Shown: piece by piece, positions 1 through 9,596 of the stretch
Numbering within the stretch: the first letter of the stretch is position 1
How the letters are laid out: every line of letters begins with the position of its first letter
DNA from: Corynebacterium kroppenstedtii DSM 44385
GTDB lineage: Bacteria > Actinomycetota > Actinomycetes > Mycobacteriales > Mycobacteriaceae
Direction of reading: 5' to 3'
DNA length: 64,000 bases
Assembly (NCBI RefSeq): GCF_000023145.1
Contig: NC_012704.1
Span: 248,001 to 312,000 of the forward strand
Translations under genes and position numbers: made by a program
Notes under the pieces: generated by a model
Database searches by the model: none
The model's input: the letters and a program-made list of their open reading frames with translations, nothing else
What the model was told of the DNA's origin: nothing

Positions 1-734
<734 letters not shown>

Positions 735-751
735 CGGTCGAACTCCCCCGG

Positions 752-1789
752 CTAGAACACTTCGATCCGCGCGCCGAGGTTCTCGGCCTGCTTAAGCTGG
801 TCCACCCAGCCAGCATCGCCGGGATGCAGCCGCAAAACCGGTCGCTTCCCGGTGCGCGCTTCGTATCGAATGCGTGACCGGTGCCCAGCGTCGGCCAGCT
901 CCGCGACGCTTGGTGGCGTCGCCCTCAAACTCTCCCGGGCTTCGTCCAACATGGTTTGGACTTCCTCAATGGCGCGGAGAACCTCCTTCACATTGTTCTC
1001 GCACATGGCCTCGGTCAGTTCGGGATCGGAACTGGCAACGCGCGTTCCGTCGCGGAAAGAGCCTGCAGCCAGGGACAATGCCAAGGCGCCTCCACTGTCA
1101 CCCGCCACTGCCAGGGCATCAGCCAACACGTGTGGCAAGTGAGAAATCCGGGCAACAGCCGCGTCATGGGACTGTGCCCGCGCCGGGACCACCTCGGCAC
1201 CGACATCGTAGGCAAGATTCACCACGCTCATCCATTCGCGCAGCCACCGGCCACCGTCGCCGTCATTCGTGGGGGCATTGTCGAAAGTGACGACCCACGG
1301 CGCGCCCGTAAATAGCCCGGTCTGAGACGCTTCCCACCCGTTGTGGCTCGTGCCGGACATGGGGTGCCCGCCGACGAAGCGATCATGCATCCCGCGCGCA
1401 CGAACCTCCCGTATGACAGCCTGTTTCACACTTACAACGTCGGTAATACCGCAGGTCGGCGCGTGTTCCACGACACGGTCGAGCATGGTCCCCACAGCGC
1501 TCATCGGCGTGGCGATCACCACAAGAGCGTCCTCATCCTCGGCTCGTTCAAGCACAGCCGAGCAATCATTCGACGCGTCGAAACCGTCGTCGATAATGTT
1601 TGTCACTGTGGATTGTGTGCGGTCCCATCCGAAAACTCGCCGTCCCCGGGCCTGCACGTCGCGCATGATTGAGCCGCCAATGAGCCCCAGGCCGAGGATA
1701 CACACGGGGCGGTCCTCGTGAAGAATGTGGTGCTTGCCGGGGGTTGTGGCTGGGTCGGGATAGACTCCGGATGGTGTGGAGATGCTCAT
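752..1789 (-). CDS. tyrA: Prephenate/arogenate dehydrogenase TyrA
   Basis: This 345-residue protein carries an N-terminal NAD(P)-binding glycine motif (ILGLGLIGGSIMRDV, around residues 31-45). It also has the prephenate dehydrogenase signatures VSVKQAVI and FVGGHPMSGTSHNGW, with the substrate-contacting His of the GGHPM motif. It performs oxidative decarboxylation in tyrosine synthesis. Corynebacterial TyrA enzymes generally prefer arogenate, which I infer here from taxonomy only. There is no C-terminal ACT domain visible. It is divergent from the tadA pair at 1828-2852, leaving about 40 bases that must hold both promoters, and this tyrA-tadA neighbourhood is common in the genus. The ATG at 1789 gives a short unconserved leader before the Rossmann domain. 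Confidence 0.93.
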   Translation of the reverse strand: MSISTPSGVYPDPATTPGKHHILHEDRPVCILGLGLIGGSIMRDVQARGRRVFGWDRTQSTVTNIIDDGFDASNDCSAVLERAEDEDALVVIATPMSAVGTMLDRVVEHAPTCGITDVVSVKQAVIREVRARGMHDRFVGGHPMSGTSHNGWEASQTGLFTGAPWVVTFDNAPTNDGDGGRWLREWMSVVNLAYDVGAEVVPARAQSHDAAVARISHLPHVLADALAVAGDSGGALALSLAAGSFRDGTRVASSDPELTEAMCENNVKEVLRAIEEVQTMLDEARESLRATPPSVAELADAGHRSRIRYEARTGKRPVLRLHPGDAGWVDQLKQAENLGARIEVF

Positions 1790-1827
1790 TCTGACAAGTG
1801 TGGCACAGTCCGACTACGGTTATCTAT

Positions 1828-2340
1828 ATGAATGCGGGTGTGAACGACGACGGCCAGACTCCAACTTTTGCCGTTGCACTGACAAGTCAAGATGGGCAGT
1901 GGATGGGCCGGATCCTCCCTGAACGCGCCACGTGGGACCTTGATGTGGCCACGCGGGCTGTGCGCGATTTGCGCTCCGAAGGACCAAGTTTTGGCATGGT
2001 GTGTGTGGACGATGACTGGTTTGTCCTCATTCGTCCTACGCCACGGGGGGCGCAGCTTTTACTTTCCGACGCCACCGCCGCTGTTGTGGACGATTACGCC
2101 GCGGAAGTGTTGGATGAGCTGGACGTTGACGTCCCCGACATGGATCCTGATGAGCGGGCCGATGCGGAACCGTGGCCGGAAGGGGACCTGGAGATTCTCG
2201 AGGACCTCGGTGTACCCAGCGACGTGTTGGCCGTGATTTGCGACGACGATGAGTTGTGGGCATCGGAGCAGCTCCTCCGGATTGCGGAGGAAATCAATGC
2301 GGATGAGGAGCTTGCCGACGTAGCGCAGCTCGATTATTAG
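1828..2340 (+). CDS. tRNA adenosine deaminase-associated protein
   Basis: This is an acidic protein of 170 residues, rich in Asp and Glu in its second half (for example DVPDMDPDERADAEPWPEGD). The N-terminal FAVALTSQDGQWMGRI and the central GMVCVDDDWFVLIRP match the actinobacterial family found immediately before tadA and named for that association. The biochemical role is unknown; proximity suggests a link with TadA. I chose ATG 1828 because the family begins close to the FAVA strand. A GTG at 1798 would add ten residues and would run almost into the tyrA start. The stop at 2340 lies 20 bases before tadA, so the two are probably cotranscribed. Confidence 0.82.
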   Translation: MNAGVNDDGQTPTFAVALTSQDGQWMGRILPERATWDLDVATRAVRDLRSEGPSFGMVCVDDDWFVLIRPTPRGAQLLLSDATAAVVDDYAAEVLDELDVDVPDMDPDERADAEPWPEGDLEILEDLGVPSDVLAVICDDDELWASEQLLRIAEEINADEELADVAQLDY

Positions 2341-2360
2341 GTCATTATTAGGTCGCTGAC

Positions 2361-2852
2361 GTGATTGGTGCTGGGCTGCCGCGGCCTGTCCCTGAGCAAC
2401 AGACGGAACGCTGGATGCAAATGGCGTTGGACGTGGCGAAACGCACGCCGCCGGGCGACGTCCCGGTGGGTGCCGTGGTGGTTGACGCGTCGGGCCATGT
2501 TGTGGGGGAGGGGTGTAATGAGCGTGAATCCACGGGGGACCCGACGGCCCACGCGGAGGTTATTGCTCTGAGGGCGGCTGCTCGAGAGGTTGGCGACGGT
2601 TGGCGCCTGGAAAACCACACTCTGGTGGTGACCTTAGAGCCGTGCGTGATGTGTGCGGGTGCTGCGGTGACCTCCCGCATCGGGGGCATTATTTTCGGTG
2701 CGTATGAGCCGAAAACTGGGGCGTGCGGTTCGGTGATTGACGTTGTGCGTGATCCGGCGTGGCCCTTTCCGACTGTCGACGTCAGGGGCGGTGTGCTGGA
2801 GCGAGAATGTCAGGATCTTGTGGAGGAGTTTTTTGCTCGGCGTCGGAAGTGA
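2361..2852 (+). CDS. tadA: tRNA-specific adenosine deaminase TadA
   Basis: This 163-residue zinc deaminase has both halves of the active site: HAEVIALRAAAREV (the His ligand and catalytic Glu) and TLEPCVMCAGAAV (two Cys ligands). It deaminates A34 of tRNA-Arg(ACG) to inosine, allowing CGU/CGC/CGA decoding. The following segment IGGIIFGAYEPKTGACGSVIDVVRDP is characteristic of TadA rather than of cytidine or guanine deaminases. The GTG at 2361 is used as start; an internal ATG at 2415 would remove 18 poorly conserved residues. It is the second gene of a likely two-gene operon with the deaminase-associated protein. Confidence 0.93.
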   Translation: MIGAGLPRPVPEQQTERWMQMALDVAKRTPPGDVPVGAVVVDASGHVVGEGCNERESTGDPTAHAEVIALRAAAREVGDGWRLENHTLVVTLEPCVMCAGAAVTSRIGGIIFGAYEPKTGACGSVIDVVRDPAWPFPTVDVRGGVLERECQDLVEEFFARRRK

Positions 2853-3046
2853 ACAGGGGCCATTGGTCAGCGTCGTAGTGGCGCGACTGTGCGCGCATGG
2901 CTGTGTAGTGGCGCAGCCGTGGTGTGCCGCCATATAAGAAAACGTTCCAAAAATTTGTCTAAAACGCATAAAACGGATGCATTGCAACGCGAATATCGCT
3001 ACGGTCGGTATCACAGGTTTTATCTACTACGAAATGAGGTTTAACG

Positions 3047-3208
3047 ATGGATCTTGACAACCTAAATGACAAGGCCAAGGACGCTATTTCCGACAACCGC
3101 GACAAGGTTGAGGAAAAGGCTAACGACGTCGCCGACAGCAAGTTGGGCGACAAGGCTGATAAGGCGAAAGAGGGGGTTAAGAAGGGCCTCGATTCTCTCG
3201 ACAAGTAA
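3047..3208 (+). CDS. Small charged helical protein, MT0933 antitoxin-like
   Basis: This 53-residue ORF has a good ribosome-binding site (GAGG, eight bases before ATG 3047). It is made almost entirely of Lys/Asp/Glu/Ala heptads (DKAKDAISDNRDKVEEKAND, then KLGDKADKAKEGVKKGLDSL). The composition and the GDKADKAKEGV segment resemble the MT0933 (Rv0909)-like antitoxin family; CsbD-like stress proteins are a second possibility. No toxin partner is present: the next elements are tRNA-Ser and an MFS transporter. A role as a soluble stress-related helical protein therefore fits the context as well as a toxin-antitoxin role. The upstream 190 bases after tadA contain no other gene. Confidence 0.7.
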   Translation: MDLDNLNDKAKDAISDNRDKVEEKANDVADSKLGDKADKAKEGVKKGLDSLDK

Positions 3209-3316
3209 TTATTAGTGCGGGATTGCCGTTATTGCGTAACGACGTTGGTTTCCTGTTTGAGCAGGGAAAACGGGCGTGATTTTGGCTGCTTGGAGTCCTA
3301 GGCTAACCTAGTTCGC

Positions 3317-3404
3317 GGTGGCGTGTCCGAGCGGCCGAAGGTGCGGCACTCGAAATGCCGTGTGCGGTAACCCCGTACCGAGGGTTCAAATCCCTCCGCC
3401 ACCG
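3317..3404 (+). tRNA. tRNA-Ser (anticodon CGA)
   Basis: The acceptor arm GGTGGCG (3317-3323) pairs with CGCCACC (3397-3403), with discriminator G at 3404. The anticodon stem GGCACT-CGA-AATGCC gives anticodon CGA, which reads UCG. A long variable arm (about TGTGCGGTAACCCCGTACC) is diagnostic of class II tRNA-Ser. The T arm is GAGGG-TTCAAAT-CCCTC. The 3' CCA is not encoded. Confidence 0.96.
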
Positions 3405-3411
3405 CATTATT

Positions 3412-3445
3412 TAAACCCCCAGCGGTAATAACCGTTGGGGGTTTA
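3412..3445 (+). terminator. Stem-loop after tRNA-Ser
   Basis: TAAACCCCCAGCGGT pairs with ACCGTTGGGGGTTTA around an AATA loop, with one G-T wobble. There is no long T-run outside the stem, so efficiency is uncertain, but position directly after the tRNA supports a terminator. Confidence 0.7.
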
Positions 3446-3522
3446 CGCATATGTGCTCTTTTGTGCCTACTGCGCCCCGTGTTAATTCGTTACCCGCAAT
3501 TCATCCCAGAATATGAGGTTTT

Positions 3523-5091
3523 ATGGTTCAGCAGAGTCAGCGGTCGAGTAGCGTAGTGCTCATCGTCATCGGTTTGTCCCTAGCGATGTTTATGTTTTCG
3601 GTGAACCAGACGATGCTGAGCGTTGCGCTCCCAACGATCGTTGGAAGTCTGCACGGCGGCGACCATATCCTCTGGATATCCACCTCATACATGCTGGCAT
3701 CGACGATTTTTCTCCCCATGTATGGAAAACTAGGTGACCGATATGGGCTAAAGAAACTATTTCTTTTTGCACTGATCGTTTTTATCATTTCATGCGTGTA
3801 TGGGACGTTTGTTAACTCCATGCCGGCGCTAGTTATCACCCGCTTTATTCAAGGTATGGGTGGCGGAGGCTTAGTTGTTCTTTCCCAAGCTCTCTTAGCC
3901 GCCGCTGTTCCTCGTCGTGAGCGCGGAAAATACATGGGTTTCATCGGTAGCGTATTCGTGATTTCTACCGTCGCCGGTCCCGTCTTGGGTGGACTAATTA
4001 CCGAATATTGGAATTGGCGCTGGACCTTCGGCGTCAACGTTCCCTTCGGAATCGCGTCACTCTTTTTGTGTATCAAGTTCTTACGGGAGCCGGAGCCAGA
4101 AAAACAGTCATCCCGTATCGACGTTGCCGGAATGGTCCTTATTGGTGCTGTGTCTACCTTCCTCGTTTTGTGTACAGCCTGGGCCGGGCATGGAGGCTGG
4201 GGGCAACCCAAAGTTGTGCTCTGCATGGTCGGTGCAGCGGCATGCGTCGTCGCATGCATGTGGGTAGAAAAGCACGCGGGCGATCCTGTTCTTTCCCCGT
4301 ATATTCTCACCAACCGAAATTTTTTCCTCGCCACACTTATCGGCATGTTGCTTGCTCTGGGGACATTTGGCGTAACGACCTATTTGCCAGCCTATATACA
4401 GATTGTTGAAGGAATTGATGCCGTTACCGCTGGTTTTGTTCTTCTTCCGATGACAGCGTTGATGTTCGCCTTTTCTCTAATTTCGGGATTCATGGTCAGT
4501 AAGACCGAAAAGTATCGGGCTTTATTGGTTACGAGTGGCGTGTTCTGTGTAGCAGGATTTCTCGCGTTAAGCTCGCTCCATACCGGCTCTGGTGTCTATG
4601 TCCTCATCGCTGTCTTATGTGTCCTGGGCGTCGGTTTCGGTCTTGGAACCCAACTTTCTGTTTTAGTAGTTCAAAACTCTTTTTCGACGAAGGTGATGGG
4701 CACGGCAACAGCGTCGAATAGTTTATTCAGAGATTTAGCGGGCACCTTGGGAATGTCCGTTGTCGGCGCCTTTTTCGCCTCCCGCGCTAGTGCTCGTTTT
4801 GCCGAAACCGGTACTGGTGTGTCATTCGCATCGCTGACTCCGGAGTCAATGAAACAGTTGCACGAGCCTGTTCATAGCATCATTGCTCAGGCCTATCACG
4901 ATGCTTTAATTCCTGTCTTGGGGACCTTTGTTCCGTTAATGATTGCGGTCGTTGTTGCCGCAATCTTCGTGCGTGATGACCGTTTGCGGGATACCGGCAC
5001 AGTGACTCGAGTGAGATTAACGACCCGAGCGAAATTGTTGATACCGGCCTGTAACTACCGCTTACCACCGTTTCCGTCGCGACCCCCGTAG
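3523..5091 (+). CDS. MFS transporter, DHA2 (14-TM) drug/lipid exporter family
   Basis: This 522-residue, strongly hydrophobic protein has the major facilitator motif A in the first cytoplasmic loop (GKLGDRYGLKKLF). It also has a motif-C-like antiporter signature (FVISTVAGPVLGGLI, near residue 155), typical of EmrB/QacA-type 14-helix proton antiporters. The start MVQQSQ follows a GAGG at a suitable distance. The stop is only 63 bases before the first condensation-type acyltransferase gene on the same strand, so it may export the product of the neighbouring glycosyltransferase/acyltransferase locus. That link is inference; simple drug export is the alternative. The region is less GC-rich to the eye than neighbouring housekeeping genes. 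Confidence 0.85.
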   Translation: MVQQSQRSSSVVLIVIGLSLAMFMFSVNQTMLSVALPTIVGSLHGGDHILWISTSYMLASTIFLPMYGKLGDRYGLKKLFLFALIVFIISCVYGTFVNSMPALVITRFIQGMGGGGLVVLSQALLAAAVPRRERGKYMGFIGSVFVISTVAGPVLGGLITEYWNWRWTFGVNVPFGIASLFLCIKFLREPEPEKQSSRIDVAGMVLIGAVSTFLVLCTAWAGHGGWGQPKVVLCMVGAAACVVACMWVEKHAGDPVLSPYILTNRNFFLATLIGMLLALGTFGVTTYLPAYIQIVEGIDAVTAGFVLLPMTALMFAFSLISGFMVSKTEKYRALLVTSGVFCVAGFLALSSLHTGSGVYVLIAVLCVLGVGFGLGTQLSVLVVQNSFSTKVMGTATASNSLFRDLAGTLGMSVVGAFFASRASARFAETGTGVSFASLTPESMKQLHEPVHSIIAQAYHDALIPVLGTFVPLMIAVVVAAIFVRDDRLRDTGTVTRVRLTTRAKLLIPACNYRLPPFPSRPP

Positions 5092-5154
5092 CGCTCACCC
5101 GGGAAATATAGAACAATTTGGGTAGAACTAACCCCAAAGGAGAGCTGACAAAGT

Positions 5155-6641
5155 ATGAAAGCAATCGAAAGTAGCGAGTGGGTTATCGACGGGGCATTGA
5201 CGGTATGGGAACCATCCACCCAGATGGCGGAGGCCCCCGAGCACACACCGACGGATCCCACGCCCCCATCGTTTTTGCAGAAGGATCACATCCGAGGAGT
5301 TCTCACTCAACGACAGTCGGGCAATACCCATCGCGCCTACACCTGTGCGGTGGCCACCCTTCCCGGACCGCTGAACACGGACGCAATGACCGAGGCAGTG
5401 AATAATTTTGTGTGCTCGCACGAGGGATTGCGGAGTACCTTCGTCGTCAATACAGATACCGCAGGCACCCAGGGCGCGGATGCTGGTGCTGCGGATGCTG
5501 CCGCAGCCAAAGCTGGTGGTGGGCAGCCTGAATTCGGTGGCGCGTCAGTAGAGCGGAAAACGGTCCCCGCATCTGCCATTGATCTTGTCCCGCGCGTCCT
5601 TGCTGAGGCACCTGATGGTGCTGGCGAAACGACCGCGAACGACATTTTGAATGATTATCTACCAACGCACGCGGTATTCGATCACTTTCCCGGTTTTGTT
5701 ATCGGTGCTGTCGATAAGGGTAAGTACTGCGAGGTTTTTATGCAGTAGACCATGCTTTCGGTGATGGATTGTCTTTGTGCGTGGGCATTCTTGAATTAAT
5801 GGCGAGGTACACCGGTACTCCGGCGCCCGGTTTAGTGGAAGATACGCACCCAAGCTTTGTGGAATATACCCGCGAAGAATATCAACGAGCTGCCACGGTC
5901 ACCCCTGATTCGCCAGGGGTGAAGCTCATGCAGGAGTTCGTCCAGGCCACGGGCGGTGCCCCTCGATTCCCCTTGCCCACTGGAATCGAAAACAATGAGC
6001 CTCAGCCTGTTAAAGAAACCCAAGCAGATTTCACTCTTGCCGATGCTAATGACGTGAAAGTTTTACGTACATTAGCTCATGAGAAGGGAGTTAGCTTTAG
6101 TACCGTTGTGTTCGCTTTATTGGCGCTCGCGGAACATAAGGCGGCGAAAACAACTCGGTATTCAACCATCGTCGTGAACAGCACACGAGGAAAGAAATAT
6201 GCGACCTCGCAGGGCTGGTTCTGCAATTTCAACCCGCTGACCTTTGATATTACGGGTGAAACTCTGGACGAAATTTTGCCCACCGTTGCCGAGGCGCAGC
6301 AGAAAATGCGCGAGGTCCTTTATGAGCCTGTCCACGCGTCAATCATGCCGCTGTTAGCGACCGGGGCCGTGGACGCAAGCATTTTCGATAGCCCGCAATT
6401 GGTTACCTATATGGACCTCAGCTGGTTCGCGGAACCAGAAGGCGCGAATATTCGCCTGCTCACGGGTGCCGGGAAGACGAAGAACGCCAGCTTGTGGGTT
6501 TTCCGTAATCCGGATGGCTTGCTCGTCGGAAGTCAGGCCCCCGACAACCCCGTCGCTGCGGAGTCTTTGCAGACGTTCTTCCGCGCATTCCGCGACGCGG
6601 TCCAAGACGCTGTTGAGAACGCCATTTCGCAAGAACGATAA
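5155..6641 (+). pseudogene. Condensation/PapA-type acyltransferase, frameshifted at 5735-5739
   Basis: Two reading frames together encode one member of the condensation-domain acyltransferase superfamily (PapA/wax synthase/NRPS C-domain fold), about 495 residues. The first frame (5155-5748) ends CEVFMQ-stop. The second continues from the same DNA as AVDHAFGDGLSLCVGILELM, which holds the catalytic HxxxDG motif with His encoded at 5751. Adding one T to the T5 run at 5735-5739 gives EVFYAVDHAFGDG and restores a single frame. The C-terminal half contains the conserved strand LVTYMDLSWF and the late segment SLWVFRNPDGLLVGSQAPDN. The natural role would be O-acylation of a lipid or sugar hydroxyl. 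The gene may be intact with a sequencing error, or inactive. RBS: AGGAG upstream of ATG 5155. Confidence 0.8.
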
Positions 6642-6663
6642 TCGCCCCGGGAGCTGCTAGGAA

Positions 6664-8061
6664 TTAGCCAGCTTCCTTTTCAATGAGCCGGATCGCCGTC
6701 GATAATGCCTGGTCAGGCGTCGTCATCTCGGCGGCGAATGTTTGTGCAGCCTCCCGAACCGGTGACGACAGTGCGCGGTCGAGGTCGTCCGCGAAGTGCT
6801 CAGCGGTCAAATGTGACAATGACGACCCGACTCCGACGCCTAGGTTTTCAATGCACGATGCCCAGAAAGGTTGCTCGAAGCCGAAGGTGTAAATCATGGT
6901 CGGGTTCCCGGAACGCAGACTTGCCGCGGTCGTGCCGGCTCCACCGTGATGAACCGCAGCGCAGCACCGTGGCAGGACAGCAGTCTGATTGATCGCTCCG
7001 GTGAAATACACATCGTTAGCTTCGTCATGCTCTTTATTGCCGACGGGGGACGTTGTTGGTGGTTCGTCGTTGGTGACATTCGTCGTGCTGTCGAATCCGC
7101 TGAAGAGTACGCGCAGGTTTCGTTTTCGCGCAGCGGAGACAATGGTGTCCACAAGACGGGCCGGATGCGATACCGGCATTGATCCGAAGCTCACGAAAAG
7201 CGGTGCGCTACCACTGGAAAGCCAGTGGTCAAGATCGGCGGGGAGGGTGTCCGGTTCGTTGAGGCGTCGCCGCGCGGAGACCGGAAGATCAAGGTAGCCG
7301 ACGACAACTTTGTTACTGCCTGTCCATTCTCTGGCGATGTCCGGGACGACTTTCGGGTCGCAGAGCTGTAGTTGAGGGACTGAACGGTCGCGTAAATAGC
7401 GTGTGAATGGGTGGAATCGAGGAGCGAGCCCAAGGTGACGTCGGAATGCATTCTCCCAATGCCCGTACAAAAGGAAGTCGAACCATTCCTGAATATGCCA
7501 TGAATTCTTCTTCATCCATTTGGGAGCATTGCGGGTTAGTTTATGTGGCCAGCCCGAATAACTGTTATGCGAAATCGGCGCATATCGCAGGACAACGAGC
7601 GGAATATTCCATTTTTCAGCCAGTGAAGTCCCTTGCCTTTGGCACATAGGGTTCACAATTAACAGAGTTGGTTGTGTGAGTCCGGGGCGATTGGCATCCG
7701 ACGAACCCTGGGCACTGTCATGAGAAAAGTAATAGTTGATGAGGTCTTGATGTAGATCATCAACGGAATGCTTAAGAAAGCGTGCAGCTAATCTCGCAAT
7801 CGCGATGGGATTTTTGCTCGCCAATGTTGATTGTGCGCGATCGGTCATCTCGCCGATATTGATCCCCGCAGGGAACACTGACTGGATCCCGGCAGTGCGT
7901 GCAAAAGTCGTCAGGCTAGGCGTGCATAGGAATGTGACAGTGTGACCACGGTTCTGGAGTTCCAGGCCGAGACTAATAGCGGGTTGGATATCGCCGCGGC
8001 TACCAGACAAAACGAACAAAATATTCTGGTGAGTGGATTTCTGACTGGGGTGGGTGGGCAT
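6664..8061 (-). CDS. GT1-family (UGT/GtfE-like) glycosyltransferase
   Basis: This 465-residue protein opens with LFVLSGSRGDIQPAISLG, the GxRGDxQP acceptor-site motif of glycopeptide, sterol and macrolide glycosyltransferases. The C-terminal nucleotide-sugar site is complete: FVSFGSMPVSH, then VHHGGAGTTAASLRSGNP and FGFEQPFWASCI. Mycobacterial relatives add sugars to glycopeptidolipids or phenolic glycolipids, and related bacterial and fungal enzymes act on sterols; the sugar and acceptor here cannot be read from sequence. It is encoded opposite to, and between, condensation-type acyltransferase genes, only 47 bases from the divergent one at 8109. That context points to an acylated glycoside product. 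RBS AAGGA precedes the ATG. No signal peptide, so cytosolic. Confidence 0.88.
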   Translation of the reverse strand: MPTHPSQKSTHQNILFVLSGSRGDIQPAISLGLELQNRGHTVTFLCTPSLTTFARTAGIQSVFPAGINIGEMTDRAQSTLASKNPIAIARLAARFLKHSVDDLHQDLINYYFSHDSAQGSSDANRPGLTQPTLLIVNPMCQRQGTSLAEKWNIPLVVLRYAPISHNSYSGWPHKLTRNAPKWMKKNSWHIQEWFDFLLYGHWENAFRRHLGLAPRFHPFTRYLRDRSVPQLQLCDPKVVPDIAREWTGSNKVVVGYLDLPVSARRRLNEPDTLPADLDHWLSSGSAPLFVSFGSMPVSHPARLVDTIVSAARKRNLRVLFSGFDSTTNVTNDEPPTTSPVGNKEHDEANDVYFTGAINQTAVLPRCCAAVHHGGAGTTAASLRSGNPTMIYTFGFEQPFWASCIENLGVGVGSSLSHLTAEHFADDLDRALSSPVREAAQTFAAEMTTPDQALSTAIRLIEKEAG

Positions 8062-8108
8062 AAGTTTTCCTTGGAGGAAGTCGTGGTGAATAGTGGTGTG
8101 CGTGTTAG

Positions 8109-9542
8109 TTGGTAATTATTGCAGCGGGTTGGGAGAAACGTCCTGGTACCGTCGGTGACGTGGATGTGTGCTACCTCGATGATATTGCTCTTTCAGGCCC
8201 GTGTACTCAGTATCTTCTGGACTGGGATGGGACTCCCGGTTCGGAAACCTTTCCACTGACGCTTAACCAACGTAACCATCTGGAGAGTGTGAGGACGAGT
8301 GGCCGTCCATCGTGGGTCGCGGGATCGTTTGTCCTCCCCAGTAGTGTTCTCGATGGGACACAGAAGTGCACCGACGTTATTGCGGACGCAATCCGCACTC
8401 TTATCGGTGATTATGACGCATTGCGGCTAGTTCCCTCCGATTCGTCGGAAAGCGAAAATAGCCAGAGAATGTGGTCGAATGATCAACTATCGATCTCGGC
8501 CGAAGCATTCCTTACCGATTCTGACGCAGATTCTTCAACTATTCGTCAAGAAGTGGAGTCGAGGATCGACGACGCGTGCGTTCCAGGGCACAAACCAGGG
8601 CTCTTCTTTGCCCGGTGTGGTCGTCGCCTCGTGGTGGCAACTGACCATTTTCATGCGGATATGGCGAGCATCCACATCATTCTCCGACGCCTGTGGGATC
8701 TCCTGACTTCATCGACAGAGAAACTTGGAAACGGTAATAACAACCCCGAGGCCACCGATGAAAAAGTCGGCAACTCCCCAGCCCCTGATCCCGCCACAGC
8801 TCCGTCGTTTACTGATGCGGTACGAAAAGAAAAGGAAGCGTCCGCCCGCTGGCATGACAGCGAGAACAGTGATGAACTCCAGCGCGCGCTTGCGGTATGG
8901 AAGCGCTTCTTTGATCGCACCGAGGGAATTGTCCCGGCGTTCCCCGCCGAATTAGGGACGGCGACGTCGGTGACTCCTCACCACCGTACCGAACTTCTGC
9001 TACCTGCCACGGACATGACCGGGCCGATTGCAACGAGGACATTCGCCGAGGTCATGGCAGCTCTTGCCAGTTCTGTGCACACGGTGGTGGGGGCGGAATC
9101 CCTCCCATGCGTGGTTCCGATCCACACCCGCGGACGGTCGTCGAGTCCCTATCACGGGACCGTGGGGTGGATGGTCAGCAACGGTCCCGTCATCGCCGAG
9201 CCGGGTAACAGCGATGGTGTTCGCCAATGGTTGCGTGACGGTATCAACGCCGTGACCGTCCCACTGGACATCATTATGGAGACATTCCGCCCCGTGATGC
9301 CGACCCCGCAGCCCTTCATGGTGTCGTACAGCGATTTTCGCACCGGGCCCGGCCGGTCGGCAGCGATCCCCGGAGCCGTGTATTTTTCATCACTCGCCCC
9401 TACAGCAACAGTGCAGCTTTGGTTCACCAGAAACGACAAAGGGCTATCACTCCGGGCGAAATATCCCGGAACGCCCCAGGCAGAGGCAATACTCGACGAG
9501 TGCGTTGACGATCTCACCCGCCGGTTAACCGGTACCGCCTAA
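8109..9542 (+). CDS. Condensation/PapA-type acyltransferase
   Basis: This intact member of the same superfamily as its neighbours has 477 residues. The active-site motif reads ATDHFHADMASIHIILRRLW, with His near residue 180 and Asp near 184; the usual Gly after Asp is Met. The C-terminal half has FMVSYSDFRTGPG and VQLWFTRNDKGLSLRAKYPG, equivalent to conserved late strands in the PapA family. The start is uncertain: the only upstream initiation codon in frame is TTG 8109, lying in the short divergent intergenic region shared with the glycosyltransferase, and in-frame GTG codons near 8158 are alternatives. The middle (about residues 200-260) is a hydrophilic insert rich in Asn, Pro and Ser. Substrate unknown; probably acylates a hydroxyl on a glycosylated lipid. 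Confidence 0.8.
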   Translation: MVIIAAGWEKRPGTVGDVDVCYLDDIALSGPCTQYLLDWDGTPGSETFPLTLNQRNHLESVRTSGRPSWVAGSFVLPSSVLDGTQKCTDVIADAIRTLIGDYDALRLVPSDSSESENSQRMWSNDQLSISAEAFLTDSDADSSTIRQEVESRIDDACVPGHKPGLFFARCGRRLVVATDHFHADMASIHIILRRLWDLLTSSTEKLGNGNNNPEATDEKVGNSPAPDPATAPSFTDAVRKEKEASARWHDSENSDELQRALAVWKRFFDRTEGIVPAFPAELGTATSVTPHHRTELLLPATDMTGPIATRTFAEVMAALASSVHTVVGAESLPCVVPIHTRGRSSSPYHGTVGWMVSNGPVIAEPGNSDGVRQWLRDGINAVTVPLDIIMETFRPVMPTPQPFMVSYSDFRTGPGRSAAIPGAVYFSSLAPTATVQLWFTRNDKGLSLRAKYPGTPQAEAILDECVDDLTRRLTGTA

Positions 9543-9596
9543 ACCCGGACGCTCGGCCGGGACCCACCTGAGCGCGACTGCCTGAGCGCGCACCAA

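Noticed and set aside
5735-5739. Programmed -1 frameshift signal
   Set aside because: The P-site codon (GTT to GGT) would mismatch after slipping and no clear pseudoknot follows; a missing base is simpler.
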